This document shows, piece by piece, positions 8,477 through 16,948 of a stretch of DNA of 64,000 nt. Within the stretch, counting starts at the first letter, position 1. Every line of letters starts with the position of its first letter. The DNA lies in assembly GCF_022374895.2 (NCBI RefSeq), contig NZ_CP092423.2, forward strand, positions 5,704,001-5,768,000. Direction: 5' to 3'. Under the pieces are notes generated by a model. The model was not told the DNA's origin and searched no databases. It saw nothing but the letters and a program-made list of their open reading frames with translations. The stretch is from Mycobacterium lentiflavum. GTDB taxonomy: Bacteria; Actinomycetota; Actinomycetes; Mycobacteriales; Mycobacteriaceae. The translations under genes were made by a program, and so were the position numbers.

Positions 8477-9986
8477 GCGAGGCCGCGGGCGGTTGCCACC
8501 CGTTGAGTGGCAACCGCACCGTGAACTCGGTATGACCCGGTGAGCTGTTGACGGTGATCGTGCCGTTATGCGCCTTGACGACGGCGGAGACGATTGCCAG
8601 CCCCAGCCCGGTGCTGCCGCCCTTGCGGGAGCGTGAGGTATCCCCGCGGGCAAACCGCTCGAACACCTCTGATTGCAATGCCGCCGGAATGCCAGGGCCA
8701 TTGTCGATCACCTGCAGCACGCTGTGCGTCGGCTCGGCGCTCAACCGCGTCGTGACAACGGTCCCCGCGCCGGTGTGAATACGGGCATTGGCAAGCAGAT
8801 TGGTCAACACCTGGTGCAGCCGTGCCGCGTCGCCGACGACAACCACCGGCTCCTCGGGTAGGTCGAGTTCCCACTGGTGGTCCGGTCCCGCGACGTGCGC
8901 GTCGCTGACCGCGTCGACCGCCACCCGCGACAAGTCAACCGGCTCACGTTCCAGCGGCCGGCCCGAGTCCAGGCGGGCCAATAGCAGCAGGTCCTCGACG
9001 AGGCGCGTGATCCGCTCGGTCTCCGACGCCACGCGGCTCATCGCGTGTGCCACCGCCTCGCGATCGTCGCCCATCCGTTGGGTGAGTTCGGTGTAGCCAC
9101 GGATTGCGGCCAGCGGGGTGCGTAGTTCGTGACTCGCGTCGGCGACGAACTGCCGGACCCTCGTCTCGCTGGCCTGCCGGGCCGACAGTGCGGCCGCGAT
9201 GTGGTCCAGCATCCGGTTCAGTGCGGACCCCAGTTGGCCCACCTCGGTGGATGTGTTGGCGTCGGATTCGGGAACCCGCACCGGCAGTTCGACCTCACCG
9301 CGGTCCAGCGGCAGATTCGAAACGCGGCGCGCGGTTTGCGCGACGCGCCGCAGCGGTGCGAGGGCTCGCCTGATGATCACCATCCCAGCGATCGTCGCTG
9401 CGGCCAACGCGATTATGGTGACGATCCCGAAGATGGCCAGCATCTGGATCAGTGTGGCGTCGACGTCTGCCATGGACAGGCCGGTGACGATCACGTCGCC
9501 GCCGCGGCGGCTCGGGGCCGCCACGACGCGGTACCGCCCGAGGCCGTCGAGATCCAGCGTCACCGGCTTGCGGCTGCCTGCGATAGCCGCAAGTTGCTGC
9601 TGGGCTTTCTCGGTCAGCGCGGCCCGCGAACCAATGCTGGTCAGGTAGCCGGCATCGACCGTCTTGCCGCCGCTGACCACCGCGGCGACCATGCCGGCGG
9701 GCTGGCCGGGCGCGTCGAGGAACCGCGGCCCCGGACCCGGCCGCGGGTTAAAGCCGTGGTCGTGACGCCAGCCCGGACGATTCGGCTCCGGGTACATCAG
9801 CGCCGAGCGGTGCGAGGTTCCGCCCAACTGAGCGTCGAGCTGTCGCATCAAGTGGTGGTTCAGCGACAGTTCGGTCGCCGCGGTGATCCCGACACAAACC
9901 AGGGCGAGCACGATGACCTGCCCAACCAGCAGACGCAGCCGAAGCGACCAAACTCGCCGCGCCCTAGCCGGCGGGCTTGAGGACAT
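8469..9986 (-). CDS. tcrY: TcrY, sensor histidine kinase
   Basis: This 505-residue membrane kinase has a short cytoplasmic N-terminus, a first membrane helix (about 21-40), an extracytoplasmic sensor region (about 45-180) and a second helix (about 182-205). HAMP, HisKA and HATPase_c domains follow. The phospho-accepting His286 sits in VADASHELRTPLAAI. The N box is LTNLLANARIHT, and the G boxes are DNGPGIP and GSTGLGLAIV. The start overlaps the end of tcrX by 23 bases. It should phosphorylate TcrX. The sensor region is rich in Pro/Gly/His, and the signal is unknown. Confidence 0.93.
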   Translation of the reverse strand: MSSSPPARARRVWSLRLRLLVGQVIVLALVCVGITAATELSLNHHLMRQLDAQLGGTSHRSALMYPEPNRPGWRHDHGFNPRPGPGPRFLDAPGQPAGMVAAVVSGGKTVDAGYLTSIGSRAALTEKAQQQLAAIAGSRKPVTLDLDGLGRYRVVAAPSRRGGDVIVTGLSMADVDATLIQMLAIFGIVTIIALAAATIAGMVIIRRALAPLRRVAQTARRVSNLPLDRGEVELPVRVPESDANTSTEVGQLGSALNRMLDHIAAALSARQASETRVRQFVADASHELRTPLAAIRGYTELTQRMGDDREAVAHAMSRVASETERITRLVEDLLLLARLDSGRPLEREPVDLSRVAVDAVSDAHVAGPDHQWELDLPEEPVVVVGDAARLHQVLTNLLANARIHTGAGTVVTTRLSAEPTHSVLQVIDNGPGIPAALQSEVFERFARGDTSRSRKGGSTGLGLAIVSAVVKAHNGTITVNSSPGHTEFTVRLPLNGWQPPAASLS

Positions 9987-10704
9987 AACCCGCGCCGCGC
10001 AGCGTGTGGATCATCGGCTCGCGACCGTTGTCGATCTTCTTGCGTAAGTAGGAGATATAGAGCTCGACGATGTTGGACCGACCGCCGAAGTCGTAACTCC
10101 ACACCCGATCGAGGATCTGTGCCTTGCTCAGCACTCGTTTGGAATTGCGCATCATGAACCGCAGCAGCTCGAACTCGGTGGAGGTCAACGAAACCGGCTC
10201 GCCGGCACGGGTCACCTCGTGGCTGTCCTCGTCCAACACCAGGTCGCCCACCACGAGCTGTGCGCCGCTGTCCACCGTCGTAACGCCGGTGCGCCGCAAC
10301 AACGCTCGCAACCGCAGCACCACCTCTTCGATGCTGAACGGCTTGGTCACGTAGTCGTCGCCGCCCGCGGTCAACCCCGCGATGCGATCTTCAACCGCGT
10401 CCTTTGCCGTCAGCAGCAGCACCGGCAGCTGGGGATTCTCTTCGCGCAGTTTGTGCAGGACGTCGAGCCCGCTCATGTCGGGCAACATCACGTCGAGCAC
10501 AACGACATCCGGCCGCTGGGCACGAGCAGAGGCGATCGCCGACGATCCGTCACCGGCGGTCGCGATATTCCAGCCCTCGTATCGCAGCGCCATCGACACC
10601 ATTTCGGCCAGAACGGATTCGTCGTCCACGACCAGCACGTTGATCGGATTACCGTCCGCGCGGCACATGACAACGCGCTCCACGGAGGTTCGAGGCTGCG
10701 TCAC
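9964..10704 (-). CDS. tcrX: TcrX, OmpR/PhoB-family response regulator
   Basis: The 246-residue protein has a receiver domain with the acidic pair Asp27-Asp28, phospho-accepting Asp71 in VVLDVMLPD, and the conserved Lys in VTKPF. A C-terminal winged helix follows, including FELLRFMMRNSKRVLSKAQI and NIVELYISYLRKKI. GTG 10704 was used; the first 20 residues look non-conserved, so an internal start is possible. It is the cognate regulator of TcrY and first in the bicistronic transcript. In M. tuberculosis this system responds to iron limitation (established knowledge); nothing in this window tests that. Confidence 0.93.
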   Translation of the reverse strand: MTQPRTSVERVVMCRADGNPINVLVVDDESVLAEMVSMALRYEGWNIATAGDGSSAIASARAQRPDVVVLDVMLPDMSGLDVLHKLREENPQLPVLLLTAKDAVEDRIAGLTAGGDDYVTKPFSIEEVVLRLRALLRRTGVTTVDSGAQLVVGDLVLDEDSHEVTRAGEPVSLTSTEFELLRFMMRNSKRVLSKAQILDRVWSYDFGGRSNIVELYISYLRKKIDNGREPMIHTLRGAGYVLKPAG

Positions 10705-10780
10705 AAGTTCGAGTATCCGCGTCCGACTGGGGCGACGCTATGACATTCCTTTGTGTGTCCTGTGAAACAGCAGGCAGGAC

Positions 10781-10936
10781 CTAGTACCAATACCGCCTAC
10801 CGGCCACCGGGCGACCGACCGACCCGAGGATCCACATCACCGCGCCGATGACGATCAGGACAATGCCGATCGTCCACAGCAAAGGAATTGCGAACAGATA
10901 TCCGAGAATGAGTAGAACGACACCTAAGACGATCAT
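10781..10936 (-). CDS. Small hydrophobic membrane protein (DUF6131-like)
   Basis: This 51-residue gene is almost entirely two adjacent membrane helices. It begins MIVLGVVLLILGYLFAI, continues WTIGIVLIVIGAVMWIL, and ends in a basic tail GRPVAGRRYWY. That is the pattern of a family of tiny actinobacterial membrane proteins (DUF6131) of unknown function. GGAAG precedes the ATG, and the stop overlaps nothing. It is just downstream of another small membrane protein on the same strand, so the two are likely co-transcribed. Confidence 0.75.
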   Translation of the reverse strand: MIVLGVVLLILGYLFAIPLLWTIGIVLIVIGAVMWILGSVGRPVAGRRYWY

Positions 10937-10947
10937 GACGACTTCCT

Positions 10948-11184
10948 TTACGTGAGCGACACTAGACTGCTATGCATTGAACTGGGTTGCGGCACACGGC
11001 AATCCTTGACTTTGGGGTTCACACCCCCATAGTTCAACGGCCCTGCGACAACCGTCAGCGCGATGTTTCCCGCAGTGACACAATTCGTTTGGCCTGTTTC
11101 GAAGTACCCGCGTTGCCATGCTGCGAATACCCCTATGAGCAGCCACACTAGGACGATCGCGCCGATTATTCCGCGACCACGCAT
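10948..11184 (-). CDS. Small membrane protein of unknown function
   Basis: The 78-residue protein starts MRGRGIIGAIVLVWLLIGVFAAWQ, a single N-terminal membrane helix or uncleaved signal anchor. A predicted exported part carries two cysteines (TNCVTAG and VKDCRVPQP) that could form a disulfide, with the segment IALTVVAGPLNYGGVNPKV between them. GGAGGT lies just before the ATG. Similar small proteins occur across mycobacteria, but no function is known to me. It precedes the DUF6131-like gene by 11 bases. Confidence 0.7.
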   Translation of the reverse strand: MRGRGIIGAIVLVWLLIGVFAAWQRGYFETGQTNCVTAGNIALTVVAGPLNYGGVNPKVKDCRVPQPSSMHSSLVSLT

Positions 11185-11303
11185 CGTGACCTCCGTTGTG
11201 TTCGAGAAAGAATTTCCCGTCGCCTAACGATACCCGTTAGACGCGTGTCTAAACCTCGCCATGGCTACCTTTGTGGGTCGCCCTCAAACCACAGCCCTGA
11301 GCA

Positions 11304-11714
11304 CTACGATTGGGTGGCCAGCCAGTCCGCGGCGCGTTTCTTGGAAGCCCGGGACAGCCACGCATCCTGAATCAGCTCGGTCAGTTCCGTTCTGCAGATT
11401 TCCGGCAGGCGGCAGGCCCGCACGAGCACCGAACGATGCCCGTCGAAGTGGTCAGTGGTGAAGAACGGCGACCCAGGGTCCTGGACCAACGCCAGCTTGT
11501 CGCTCTGCGAGTCCACCCAGAACATGATCACGTCGTCGTAGCGTTCCCCGGTGTCCGGATCGGCCGCGTCGGCCTGCGGAGTACGGAAGAACACGAACGA
11601 CTTCGCGCCGACCTGGTAGATGGCGTTACCCTTGGGCCCTTCGACCCGTTTCACGTGCGGCATCGATGCGGCGATCTGATGCACGTCGCTTACCCGAGCG
11701 GGTCGATCGGCCAT
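11304..11714 (-). CDS. MmcQ/YjbR family protein
   Basis: This 136-residue protein matches the YjbR/CyaY-like fold of the MmcQ/YjbR family. It has an N-terminal helix (VHQIAASMPHV), then KSFVFFR, DVIMFWVDSQSDKLAL, and FFTTDHFDGHRSVLVR. Family members are often described as DNA-binding, but their role is not settled. The ATG at 11714 was chosen because the longer open frame would overlap the MarR gene 10 bases upstream. It is probably co-transcribed with marR. Confidence 0.8.
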   Translation of the reverse strand: MADRPARVSDVHQIAASMPHVKRVEGPKGNAIYQVGAKSFVFFRTPQADAADPDTGERYDDVIMFWVDSQSDKLALVQDPGSPFFTTDHFDGHRSVLVRACRLPEICRTELTELIQDAWLSRASKKRAADWLATQS

Positions 11715-11724
11715 AGCGGCGACC

Positions 11725-12135
11725 CTAGCGCGCAAGCATTTTCGCCAAAAGCTCGGTGAGCCGCTTCTGGTCGCCGGCACTGAGCTTGCCGGTCATGGGT
11801 GCCATCAGCTCACCGATCTCGGCGATGATGCGCAGCTCGAGTCGCCGCGCTTCGGCGGTCAGACTGACCCGTATCGATCGGCCGTCGACGGCGTCGGTGG
11901 CCTTACGGACCAGCCCGCGCTGGACCGCGCGGTCGATCAGGCCACTGACCGTCGAGCGTTCCAGCCCGAGATACGTCGCGAGTTCGGCCATCGCGGGCTC
12001 GCGATCACGCAGAATTCCCAGGACCCGCAGCTGGGTTAGGGACAGATCATGTTCGGCGGCAACGCGATTCAGCACCGCGATTACCCCGAATGACACCTGC
12101 ACGAGGCTGTCCCTGAGATCGTCGTCCGTCTCCAT
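11725..12135 (-). CDS. MarR family transcriptional regulator
   Basis: The 136-residue winged-helix regulator has the expected layout. Helices 1-2 contain LVQVSFGVIAVLNRVAAEH, and the recognition segment reads MAELATYLGLERSTVSGLIDRAVQRGLV. The wing contains DGRSIRVSLT, and a C-terminal dimer helix follows. The frame is open upstream, but METDDDLRDS at 12135 is the sensible start. It is divergent from the oxidoreductase at 12230, a typical MarR repressor/target pair, with a 7-base palindrome at 12192-12209 between them. The ligand is unknown. Confidence 0.88.
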   Translation of the reverse strand: METDDDLRDSLVQVSFGVIAVLNRVAAEHDLSLTQLRVLGILRDREPAMAELATYLGLERSTVSGLIDRAVQRGLVRKATDAVDGRSIRVSLTAEARRLELRIIAEIGELMAPMTGKLSAGDQKRLTELLAKMLAR

Positions 12136-12191
12136 GGCCAAGACGATACCTTGAAATAGTTCGCAGTACCATCTAATGTAATTCGTATTAC

Positions 12192-12209
12192 CACCTAAAT
12201 CCTTAGGTG
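12192..12209. promoter_or_regulatory. Palindrome in the marR-oxidoreductase intergenic region, candidate MarR operator
   Basis: CACCTAA-atcc-TTAGGTG is a perfect 7-base inverted repeat, 20 bases before the oxidoreductase start. A weaker AT-rich dyad with TAAT/ATTA ends (about 12174-12190) lies beside it. MarR proteins bind 16-20 base palindromes in exactly such divergent spacers. Confidence 0.5.
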
Positions 12210-12229
12210 CCGCAGCCAGGAGAACCACC

Positions 12230-13180
12230 ATGCACGCAGCCGTCGTCACCACATTCGACAAACCGCCCGCCTACCGCGAGTTCCCCAGTCCCACCGCGCA
12301 AACCGCCGACGAGATCGTGGTCGATGTGATCGCCGCCGGCCTGCATCCGCGGGTGCGGTCCCAGGCCGACGGCTCGCACTACACCAGCACCGGGACGCTA
12401 CCCCTGGTCCCGGGCATCGACGGGGTGGGACGCGCACCCGACGGCACGATCCGCTACTTCGTACTGCCCGACACCACGGTAGGCGCGATGGCCGAACAGA
12501 CCGTCATCGACCAGCGCCGCAGCATCGTGTTGCCCGACGGCACCGACCCCATCCTGGTCGCCGCGGCGATGAACCCCGTCATGTCCTCGTGGCTGGCCCT
12601 GCGCCGGCGCATCGACTTCGCGCCCGGCCAATCCGTGTTGATCCTCGGCGCCACCGGCAGCTCGGGCCGCCTGGCCGTGCAGGTCGCCAAGCAGCTCGGC
12701 GCCAGTCATGTCATCGCCGCCGGTCGCGACGCGCAGCGACTCGCGGCGCTGCCCGCGCTAGGGGCCGACACCATCGCTGCGATCGACAATGCCTCGGCGG
12801 TAAACGATCTCACGCTAGCCGCGTGCGACGTCGATGTGGTGATCGACTATCTGTGGGGTCCGGTCACGGCCGAGGTGATGGCCGGGATCGCCGCCCACCG
12901 ATCCGATCGCGGAAAGCCGCTCACCTGGCTCGAAGTCGGCTCGGCCGCGGGACCGTCGGCCGAGATCTTTTCCGCCGCACTGCGTGCCGTACGTCTGCAG
13001 ATCGTCGGCAGCGGGCAAGGATCAATCCCGAATCGCGACATCCTCGCCGAACTGCCGGCGATTGCCGCCGAAATCAGCAGTGGCGCTTTCGAACTCGATG
13101 CCCGTACGGTACCGCTCGCCGACGTCGAAGCCGCGTGGAACGTCACCGACCCCGGTCATCGGCTCGTCATCACGCCCTAG
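12230..13180 (+). CDS. Zinc-binding-type alcohol dehydrogenase/quinone oxidoreductase family protein
   Basis: This 316-residue MDR-superfamily enzyme has a shortened GroES-like domain. PGIDGVGRAPDG lies near residue 64, and the nucleotide-binding segment ILGATGSSGRLAVQVAKQLGA lies near residue 140. Zinc-site residues are not evident. AGGAGAACC precedes the ATG. It is transcribed away from marR and probably repressed by it. Family members in this setting often detoxify quinones or enones; that role is inferred. The 3' end overlaps the convergent methyltransferase gene by four bases. Confidence 0.85.
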   Translation: MHAAVVTTFDKPPAYREFPSPTAQTADEIVVDVIAAGLHPRVRSQADGSHYTSTGTLPLVPGIDGVGRAPDGTIRYFVLPDTTVGAMAEQTVIDQRRSIVLPDGTDPILVAAAMNPVMSSWLALRRRIDFAPGQSVLILGATGSSGRLAVQVAKQLGASHVIAAGRDAQRLAALPALGADTIAAIDNASAVNDLTLAACDVDVVIDYLWGPVTAEVMAGIAAHRSDRGKPLTWLEVGSAAGPSAEIFSAALRAVRLQIVGSGQGSIPNRDILAELPAIAAEISSGAFELDARTVPLADVEAAWNVTDPGHRLVITP

Positions 13181-14118
13181 CGGCGTCGTTGCGCGGACAC
13201 GTAGAGGGTGGGCGGCATGGCATCGTCGGCGCCGTCCGGCAAGCTGCGGTGGTAGCGAGCCATCAACTCCGGGAAGGTCGCGGCCGCCACCTCCCAGCCA
13301 TGGTCGCGCAGCCATTCGTCGACCGGGGTGCGCTCCTCGGCGTACCAGAGGTCGTCGACATCGGTGATCTCGGCATCGACCACCTCGGCGATCGCCGCGC
13401 GCATGCGCTGCATCTCTGCACGCTGCCGCCGTACCCGCTCGGGGTCGGTAAAGCCTTTGCTCGGAACGTTGGACGCCAGCCAACTGCCCGGAGCACTAAG
13501 CGAATGGACACGCTCGAACAACAGGTCCTGCGCCTGTGACGGTAGGTAGCGCACCAACCCCTCGGCGGACCATACGCTGGGTTTCGACGCGTCAAAACCA
13601 GCTTCCTGCAATGCCTTTGGCCAGTCCTGCCGCAGATCGATCGGTATGGTGACCAGTTCGGCGGTGGGGTCGGCGCCGTGCTGCTTCAAGGTGGATGTCT
13701 TGAAGTCGAGCACCTTGGGCTGGTCGAGTTCGTACACCACGGTGCCGGCAGGCCACGGCAGCCGCCACGAGCGGGCGTCAAGTCCCGACGCCAGGATCAC
13801 CACCTGCCGAACACCGGCGTCGGCCGCACCGAGAAAGAACTCGTCGAAAAACGCCGTGCGGGTCGCCATGAAGTCGACCATCAGCTGGGTCCGCGAGCGC
13901 ACCTCGGGATCGATTTGGACCGCTTTGGCCAACAACGCGGGATCGGCGTAGATGCTCCACATCCCCGCCCCCACGGCGTCGAGGAAGACGCGGGCAAACG
14001 GGTCGTTGATGAGCGGATTCTCGCTCTCGGTCTCGGCAGCGCGGGCCGCCGCGACACCGAGTGCGGTTGACCCCACGCTTTGAGTGATGTCCCAGGAATC
14101 GTTGTCAGTACGCGGCAT
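13177..14118 (-). CDS. Class I SAM-dependent methyltransferase (Rv3767c-like family)
   Basis: The 313-residue protein is a member of the large mycobacterial family of putative SAM-dependent methyltransferases related to leucine carboxyl methyltransferases. Visible hallmarks are the N-terminal DSWDITQSVGSTALGVAAARA, NPLINDPFARVFLDAVG, the SAM-binding strand VVILASGLDARSWRLPW, and VYELDQPKVLDFK with its acidic ribose-binding residue. Mycobacterial genomes carry many paralogues with unknown acceptors. The ATG at 14118 gives full family length. Confidence 0.88.
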   Translation of the reverse strand: MPRTDNDSWDITQSVGSTALGVAAARAAETESENPLINDPFARVFLDAVGAGMWSIYADPALLAKAVQIDPEVRSRTQLMVDFMATRTAFFDEFFLGAADAGVRQVVILASGLDARSWRLPWPAGTVVYELDQPKVLDFKTSTLKQHGADPTAELVTIPIDLRQDWPKALQEAGFDASKPSVWSAEGLVRYLPSQAQDLLFERVHSLSAPGSWLASNVPSKGFTDPERVRRQRAEMQRMRAAIAEVVDAEITDVDDLWYAEERTPVDEWLRDHGWEVAAATFPELMARYHRSLPDGADDAMPPTLYVSAQRRR

Positions 14119-14298
14119 CGCCAGTCCTCTCCCACCCGTCGTTTGCGTTCACTATCCTTCCAGCCGCCGACTTCTGCCGGTACTCGCAGAGGGTGACAGA
14201 CGCCGTCTTCACAGGGTGCGCACAGGTAACGGCATGATCGGCCCGCAGATACACACCGAAACCCCAGGGCGCAGCGCCCGCAGAGTAGGTTCTGCGAC

Positions 14299-15330
14299 GT
14301 GGAGCAGGTGGACTTGAACGCGGTCGCGGAATGGATGTCCGGGCAGGGGCTGGGTGAAGGACCGCTGCAGGAAGTTTCGGCCGTCACGGGCGGAACGCAG
14401 AACGTGATGCTGCGGTTCACCAGGTCCGGGCGACCCTATGTGCTGCGGCGTGGGCCACGACACCTGCGTCCGCGCAGCAACAGCGTGATCCTGCGGGAAA
14501 CCAAAGTCCTTGCGGCACTTGCCGGTTCCGACGTGCCGCACCCGCACCTCATCGCGGCGTGTGAGGACACCAGCGTGCTGGGCGATGCCGTTTTCTACCT
14601 GATGGACCCCGTCGACGGATTCAATGCCGGCGAGGGACTGCCGCCGTTACATGCCGGCGATGCCGGCGTGCGCCACGGCATGGGCCTGTCGATGGCCGAC
14701 TCACTGGCGAAGCTGGGCGCAGTCGACCACGTCGCGGTGGGTCTCGCCAACTTCGGTAGGCCCGACGGCTTCCTGGAACGTCAGGTGCCGCGGTGGCTTT
14801 CGGAACTGGATTCCTACAACGAGTACGACGGTTACCCCGGCCCGGATATCCCGGGGATCGAGGAAGTGTCGGCGTGGCTGGAACATCACCGGCCGACGAC
14901 CTGGAAGCCCGGAATCATGCACGGCGACTACCACGCGGCCAACGTGATGTTCTCCCACACCGGGCCGGACGTGGTCGCGATCGTCGACTGGGAGATGTGC
15001 ACGATCGGTGACCCGCTGCTGGATCTGGGCTGGCTGCTGGCCACCTGGCGCCAAGACGACGGAACCAGCGTGTTCAGCCACGCGCTGGGCGGGCAGGACG
15101 GGTTGGCCAGCACCGACGAGCTGTTCGAGCGCTACGCCGCCAACACCACCCGCGACCTGTCGCACATCACCTGGTACACCGTGCTGGCCTGCTTCAAGTT
15201 GGGCATCGTCATCGAGGGCACGTTGGCCCGTGCGTGTGCCGGTAAGGCCGAAAAGGAAGTCGGCGATCAACTGCATGCGGCCACGGTGCACCTGTTCGAG
15301 CGCGCGCTCACCCAGATCGGCAGCGGCTAG
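14299..15330 (+). CDS. Phosphotransferase family protein
   Basis: This is a second full-length aminoglycoside phosphotransferase-like protein (343 aa), clearly paralogous to the one at 1093. It has VTGGTQNVMLRF in the N-lobe, IMHGDYHAANVMF as catalytic loop, and IVDWEMCTIGDPLLDLGW for the metal. The start is GTG 14299. It may phosphorylate a hydroxyacyl-CoA or similar metabolite by analogy with ACAD10-type domains; drug modification is not implied. Its neighbours are the divergent methyltransferase and a membrane-protein gene starting 11 bases downstream. Confidence 0.85.
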   Translation: MEQVDLNAVAEWMSGQGLGEGPLQEVSAVTGGTQNVMLRFTRSGRPYVLRRGPRHLRPRSNSVILRETKVLAALAGSDVPHPHLIAACEDTSVLGDAVFYLMDPVDGFNAGEGLPPLHAGDAGVRHGMGLSMADSLAKLGAVDHVAVGLANFGRPDGFLERQVPRWLSELDSYNEYDGYPGPDIPGIEEVSAWLEHHRPTTWKPGIMHGDYHAANVMFSHTGPDVVAIVDWEMCTIGDPLLDLGWLLATWRQDDGTSVFSHALGGQDGLASTDELFERYAANTTRDLSHITWYTVLACFKLGIVIEGTLARACAGKAEKEVGDQLHAATVHLFERALTQIGSG

Positions 15331-15341
15331 CATCGTTGACC

Positions 15342-15857
15342 GTGCCTCCTTATCCCGAGGAACCCGACTACTACTCCGAGTACGAGCCGACGCAGGCCGC
15401 GCGGTACGGCGGCGGTTATGACCAGGGCGGTTATGACCCCGAGCCGGAGCCCCCAACACCCTGGTACCGACGCCCGCCGGCGCTGATCGCGGCCGGTGCA
15501 CTGGGCGTGATCGTGCTCGGCCTGGCGGCCTACGCGATCGTGACACTGGTGAGCGGCTCGCCGTCGCCGAGTCCGGCTATCACCACGACGCCGACCCCGT
15601 CACCCACTACGACGGTGACCACCACCGCCGCGGCGCCCACGCGGCACCACCCACCGGGGGGCGGCAGCGAGCCTCCGCCGACCCAGACGGTGACCGAAAC
15701 GGCGCCACCGCCGAGCACGGACACCCCGACGACGACCGTCCCGACGACGACCGTCCCGCCGACAAGCACCGTCACGCTGTCGCCGAGCACGGAGACCAGC
15801 ACGGTCACCCAGACGGTCACCGTGCCGACGCGTCGTCCGTTCGATCCACGTCCATAG
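15342..15857 (+). CDS. Membrane-anchored Thr/Pro-rich protein
   Basis: This 171-residue protein has a Tyr/Glu/Pro-rich cytoplasmic head (about 1-45) with a YGGGYDQGGYDPEPEPP segment. A single membrane helix around PALIAAGALGVIVLGLAAYAIV follows. The exported tail is rich in Thr, Pro and Ser with repeated TTTVP, and ends TRRPFDPRP. Low-complexity tails like this are typical O-mannosylation targets in mycobacteria. GTG 15342 was chosen; TTG 15336 is in frame two codons earlier. No enzymatic domain is visible and the function is unknown. It is probably transcribed with the phosphotransferase gene. Confidence 0.6.
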   Translation: MPPYPEEPDYYSEYEPTQAARYGGGYDQGGYDPEPEPPTPWYRRPPALIAAGALGVIVLGLAAYAIVTLVSGSPSPSPAITTTPTPSPTTTVTTTAAAPTRHHPPGGGSEPPPTQTVTETAPPPSTDTPTTTVPTTTVPPTSTVTLSPSTETSTVTQTVTVPTRRPFDPRP

Positions 15858-15878
15858 CGGGCCGGTAGGGTCGAGGCC

Positions 15879-16097
15879 ATGAGTCGGCTCGAGCGCGGCC
15901 TGGCGCGGCTGCGGGACATGCGCTTTGACCTGTACGAGCAGCCATTGCGGCAGGTGAGTGTGGAGCTCAAGATCGTGTTCGTCGCGATCCACCTGCCGAT
16001 CGCCGGCGGTAAGACGCTGAGAATCCCGATGATCGCGACGATTGGGCCGATGCCCGAACAGGCTGGGGCTAGCGAGACGGACGACGGCGACGCTTAG
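15879..16097 (+). CDS. Conserved small hypothetical protein
   Basis: This is a 72-residue soluble protein of unknown function. It has a basic, amphipathic N-terminal helix (SRLERGLARLRDMRFDLYEQ), a hydrophobic strand VELKIVFVAIHLPIA, and an acidic tail. It starts 21 bases after the Thr/Pro-rich gene on the same strand. Reading-frame codon use matches its neighbours, and a related short gene occurs at this spot in other mycobacteria as far as I recall. Confidence 0.5.
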   Translation: MSRLERGLARLRDMRFDLYEQPLRQVSVELKIVFVAIHLPIAGGKTLRIPMIATIGPMPEQAGASETDDGDA

Positions 16098-16235
16098 CGC
16101 GAGGCGAAAGCGCGGTTTCGTAGCCAGTCGTTAACGTCTTGCGGAACAACGGCTTATTGCACGAGCTGGTGGTCTCGGCCGTGCGCGACAAGGGTTATCG
16201 TCAAAATCCCGAAGCCACGGCTCGAGGAGCTGCGA

Positions 16236-16643
16236 ATGAGCACGGACGACGAGCCCGGATTCCCGGTGGACGCGCTGGGGTTCACGCCGATAGCGGCCGA
16301 CGAAGAGCCCGACCACGTGATGCGGACCTGCGGAGTCTGCGGTGGATATTTCCCGACGAAGCCCGGGAGTGCCAACGATCGCGCCGCGCTGTGCCGCACG
16401 CACCTGCTGGTGACGCACGCGTTGATGCGCCGAGATGGCGACTCCTGGACGGAGTACGACCATGACCCGTATACCCGCCGCGAACTGGACAGTGGGCGAG
16501 AGTTGACTCAGGCGTGCCGGGGGTGGTTGGACGGCAACGGCATCACCTCCGGCGAATGGAAGGTCGAAGCACGCGGCGCCGACAGCGGCGACAAGCTGGC
16601 GGAATCAGAGGTCGTCAAACTCACCGAAAAAGCCACGGAGTGA
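16236..16643 (+). CDS. Hypothetical protein with a CxxC motif
   Basis: This 135-residue protein contains MRTCGVCGGYFPTKPG near residue 30 followed by AALCRTHLLVTH, a Cys-x2-Cys...Cys-x2-His arrangement that could bind one zinc ion. The remainder is charged and hydrophilic. GAGGAG lies upstream of the ATG. I do not recognise the family. It could be a small zinc-ribbon adaptor, but nothing around it (two tRNA genes on the other strand) indicates a role. Confidence 0.5.
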   Translation: MSTDDEPGFPVDALGFTPIAADEEPDHVMRTCGVCGGYFPTKPGSANDRAALCRTHLLVTHALMRRDGDSWTEYDHDPYTRRELDSGRELTQACRGWLDGNGITSGEWKVEARGADSGDKLAESEVVKLTEKATE

Positions 16644-16663
16644 CGGGCCGACGTCGTCCTGAG

Positions 16664-16736
16664 CGCGCCCGAAGGGATTCGAACCCCTAACCTTCTGATC
16701 CGTAGTCAGATGCTCTATCCGTTGAGCTACGGGCGC
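16664..16736 (-). tRNA. tRNA-Arg (anticodon ACG)
   Basis: Read on the minus strand, the acceptor stem GCGCCCG pairs with CGGGCGC. The D arm, the anticodon stem TCTGA/TCAGA with loop CTACGGA, and a T arm with TTCGAAT are all complete. The anticodon ACG (inosine after deamination) decodes CGU/CGC/CGA. No encoded CCA is seen. Confidence 0.95.
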
Positions 16737-16770
16737 CGGTACTTCAGTTGTGTCCCCGAAAGGACGTCAG

Positions 16771-16859
16771 CGGAGGCGAGAGGATTTGAACCTCCGGTCC
16801 CCTTTAGGGGGGACAACTCATTAGCAGTGAGCCCCATTCGGCCGCTCTGGCACGCCTCC
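16771..16859 (-). tRNA. tRNA-Ser (anticodon GCU)
   Basis: On the minus strand the acceptor stem GGAGGCG pairs with CGCCTCC, and the anticodon loop CTGCTAA gives GCU. A long class II variable arm (GTTGTCCCC...GGGGAC) is present as expected for serine, and the T loop is TTCAAAT. It lies 34 bases upstream of tRNA-Arg on the same strand, so the two are likely co-transcribed. Confidence 0.95.
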
Positions 16860-16948
16860 CTTGGACTTCATGAGGGTACCCGACTCGACGCGGGCGTCCC
16901 TGAACCGCCGGAGGCATAGCGTACACAGCGGGGACATATGCTGTCGAA

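Noticed and set aside
7826..8701. The alkyl sulfatase reading frame stays open upstream to 8701, giving a 916-residue ORF
   Set aside because: The extension runs antisense through lpqH and the end of tcrY, has no family similarity and is arginine/alanine-rich, as expected for a high-GC shadow frame. Homology begins at MDHKPPTP.
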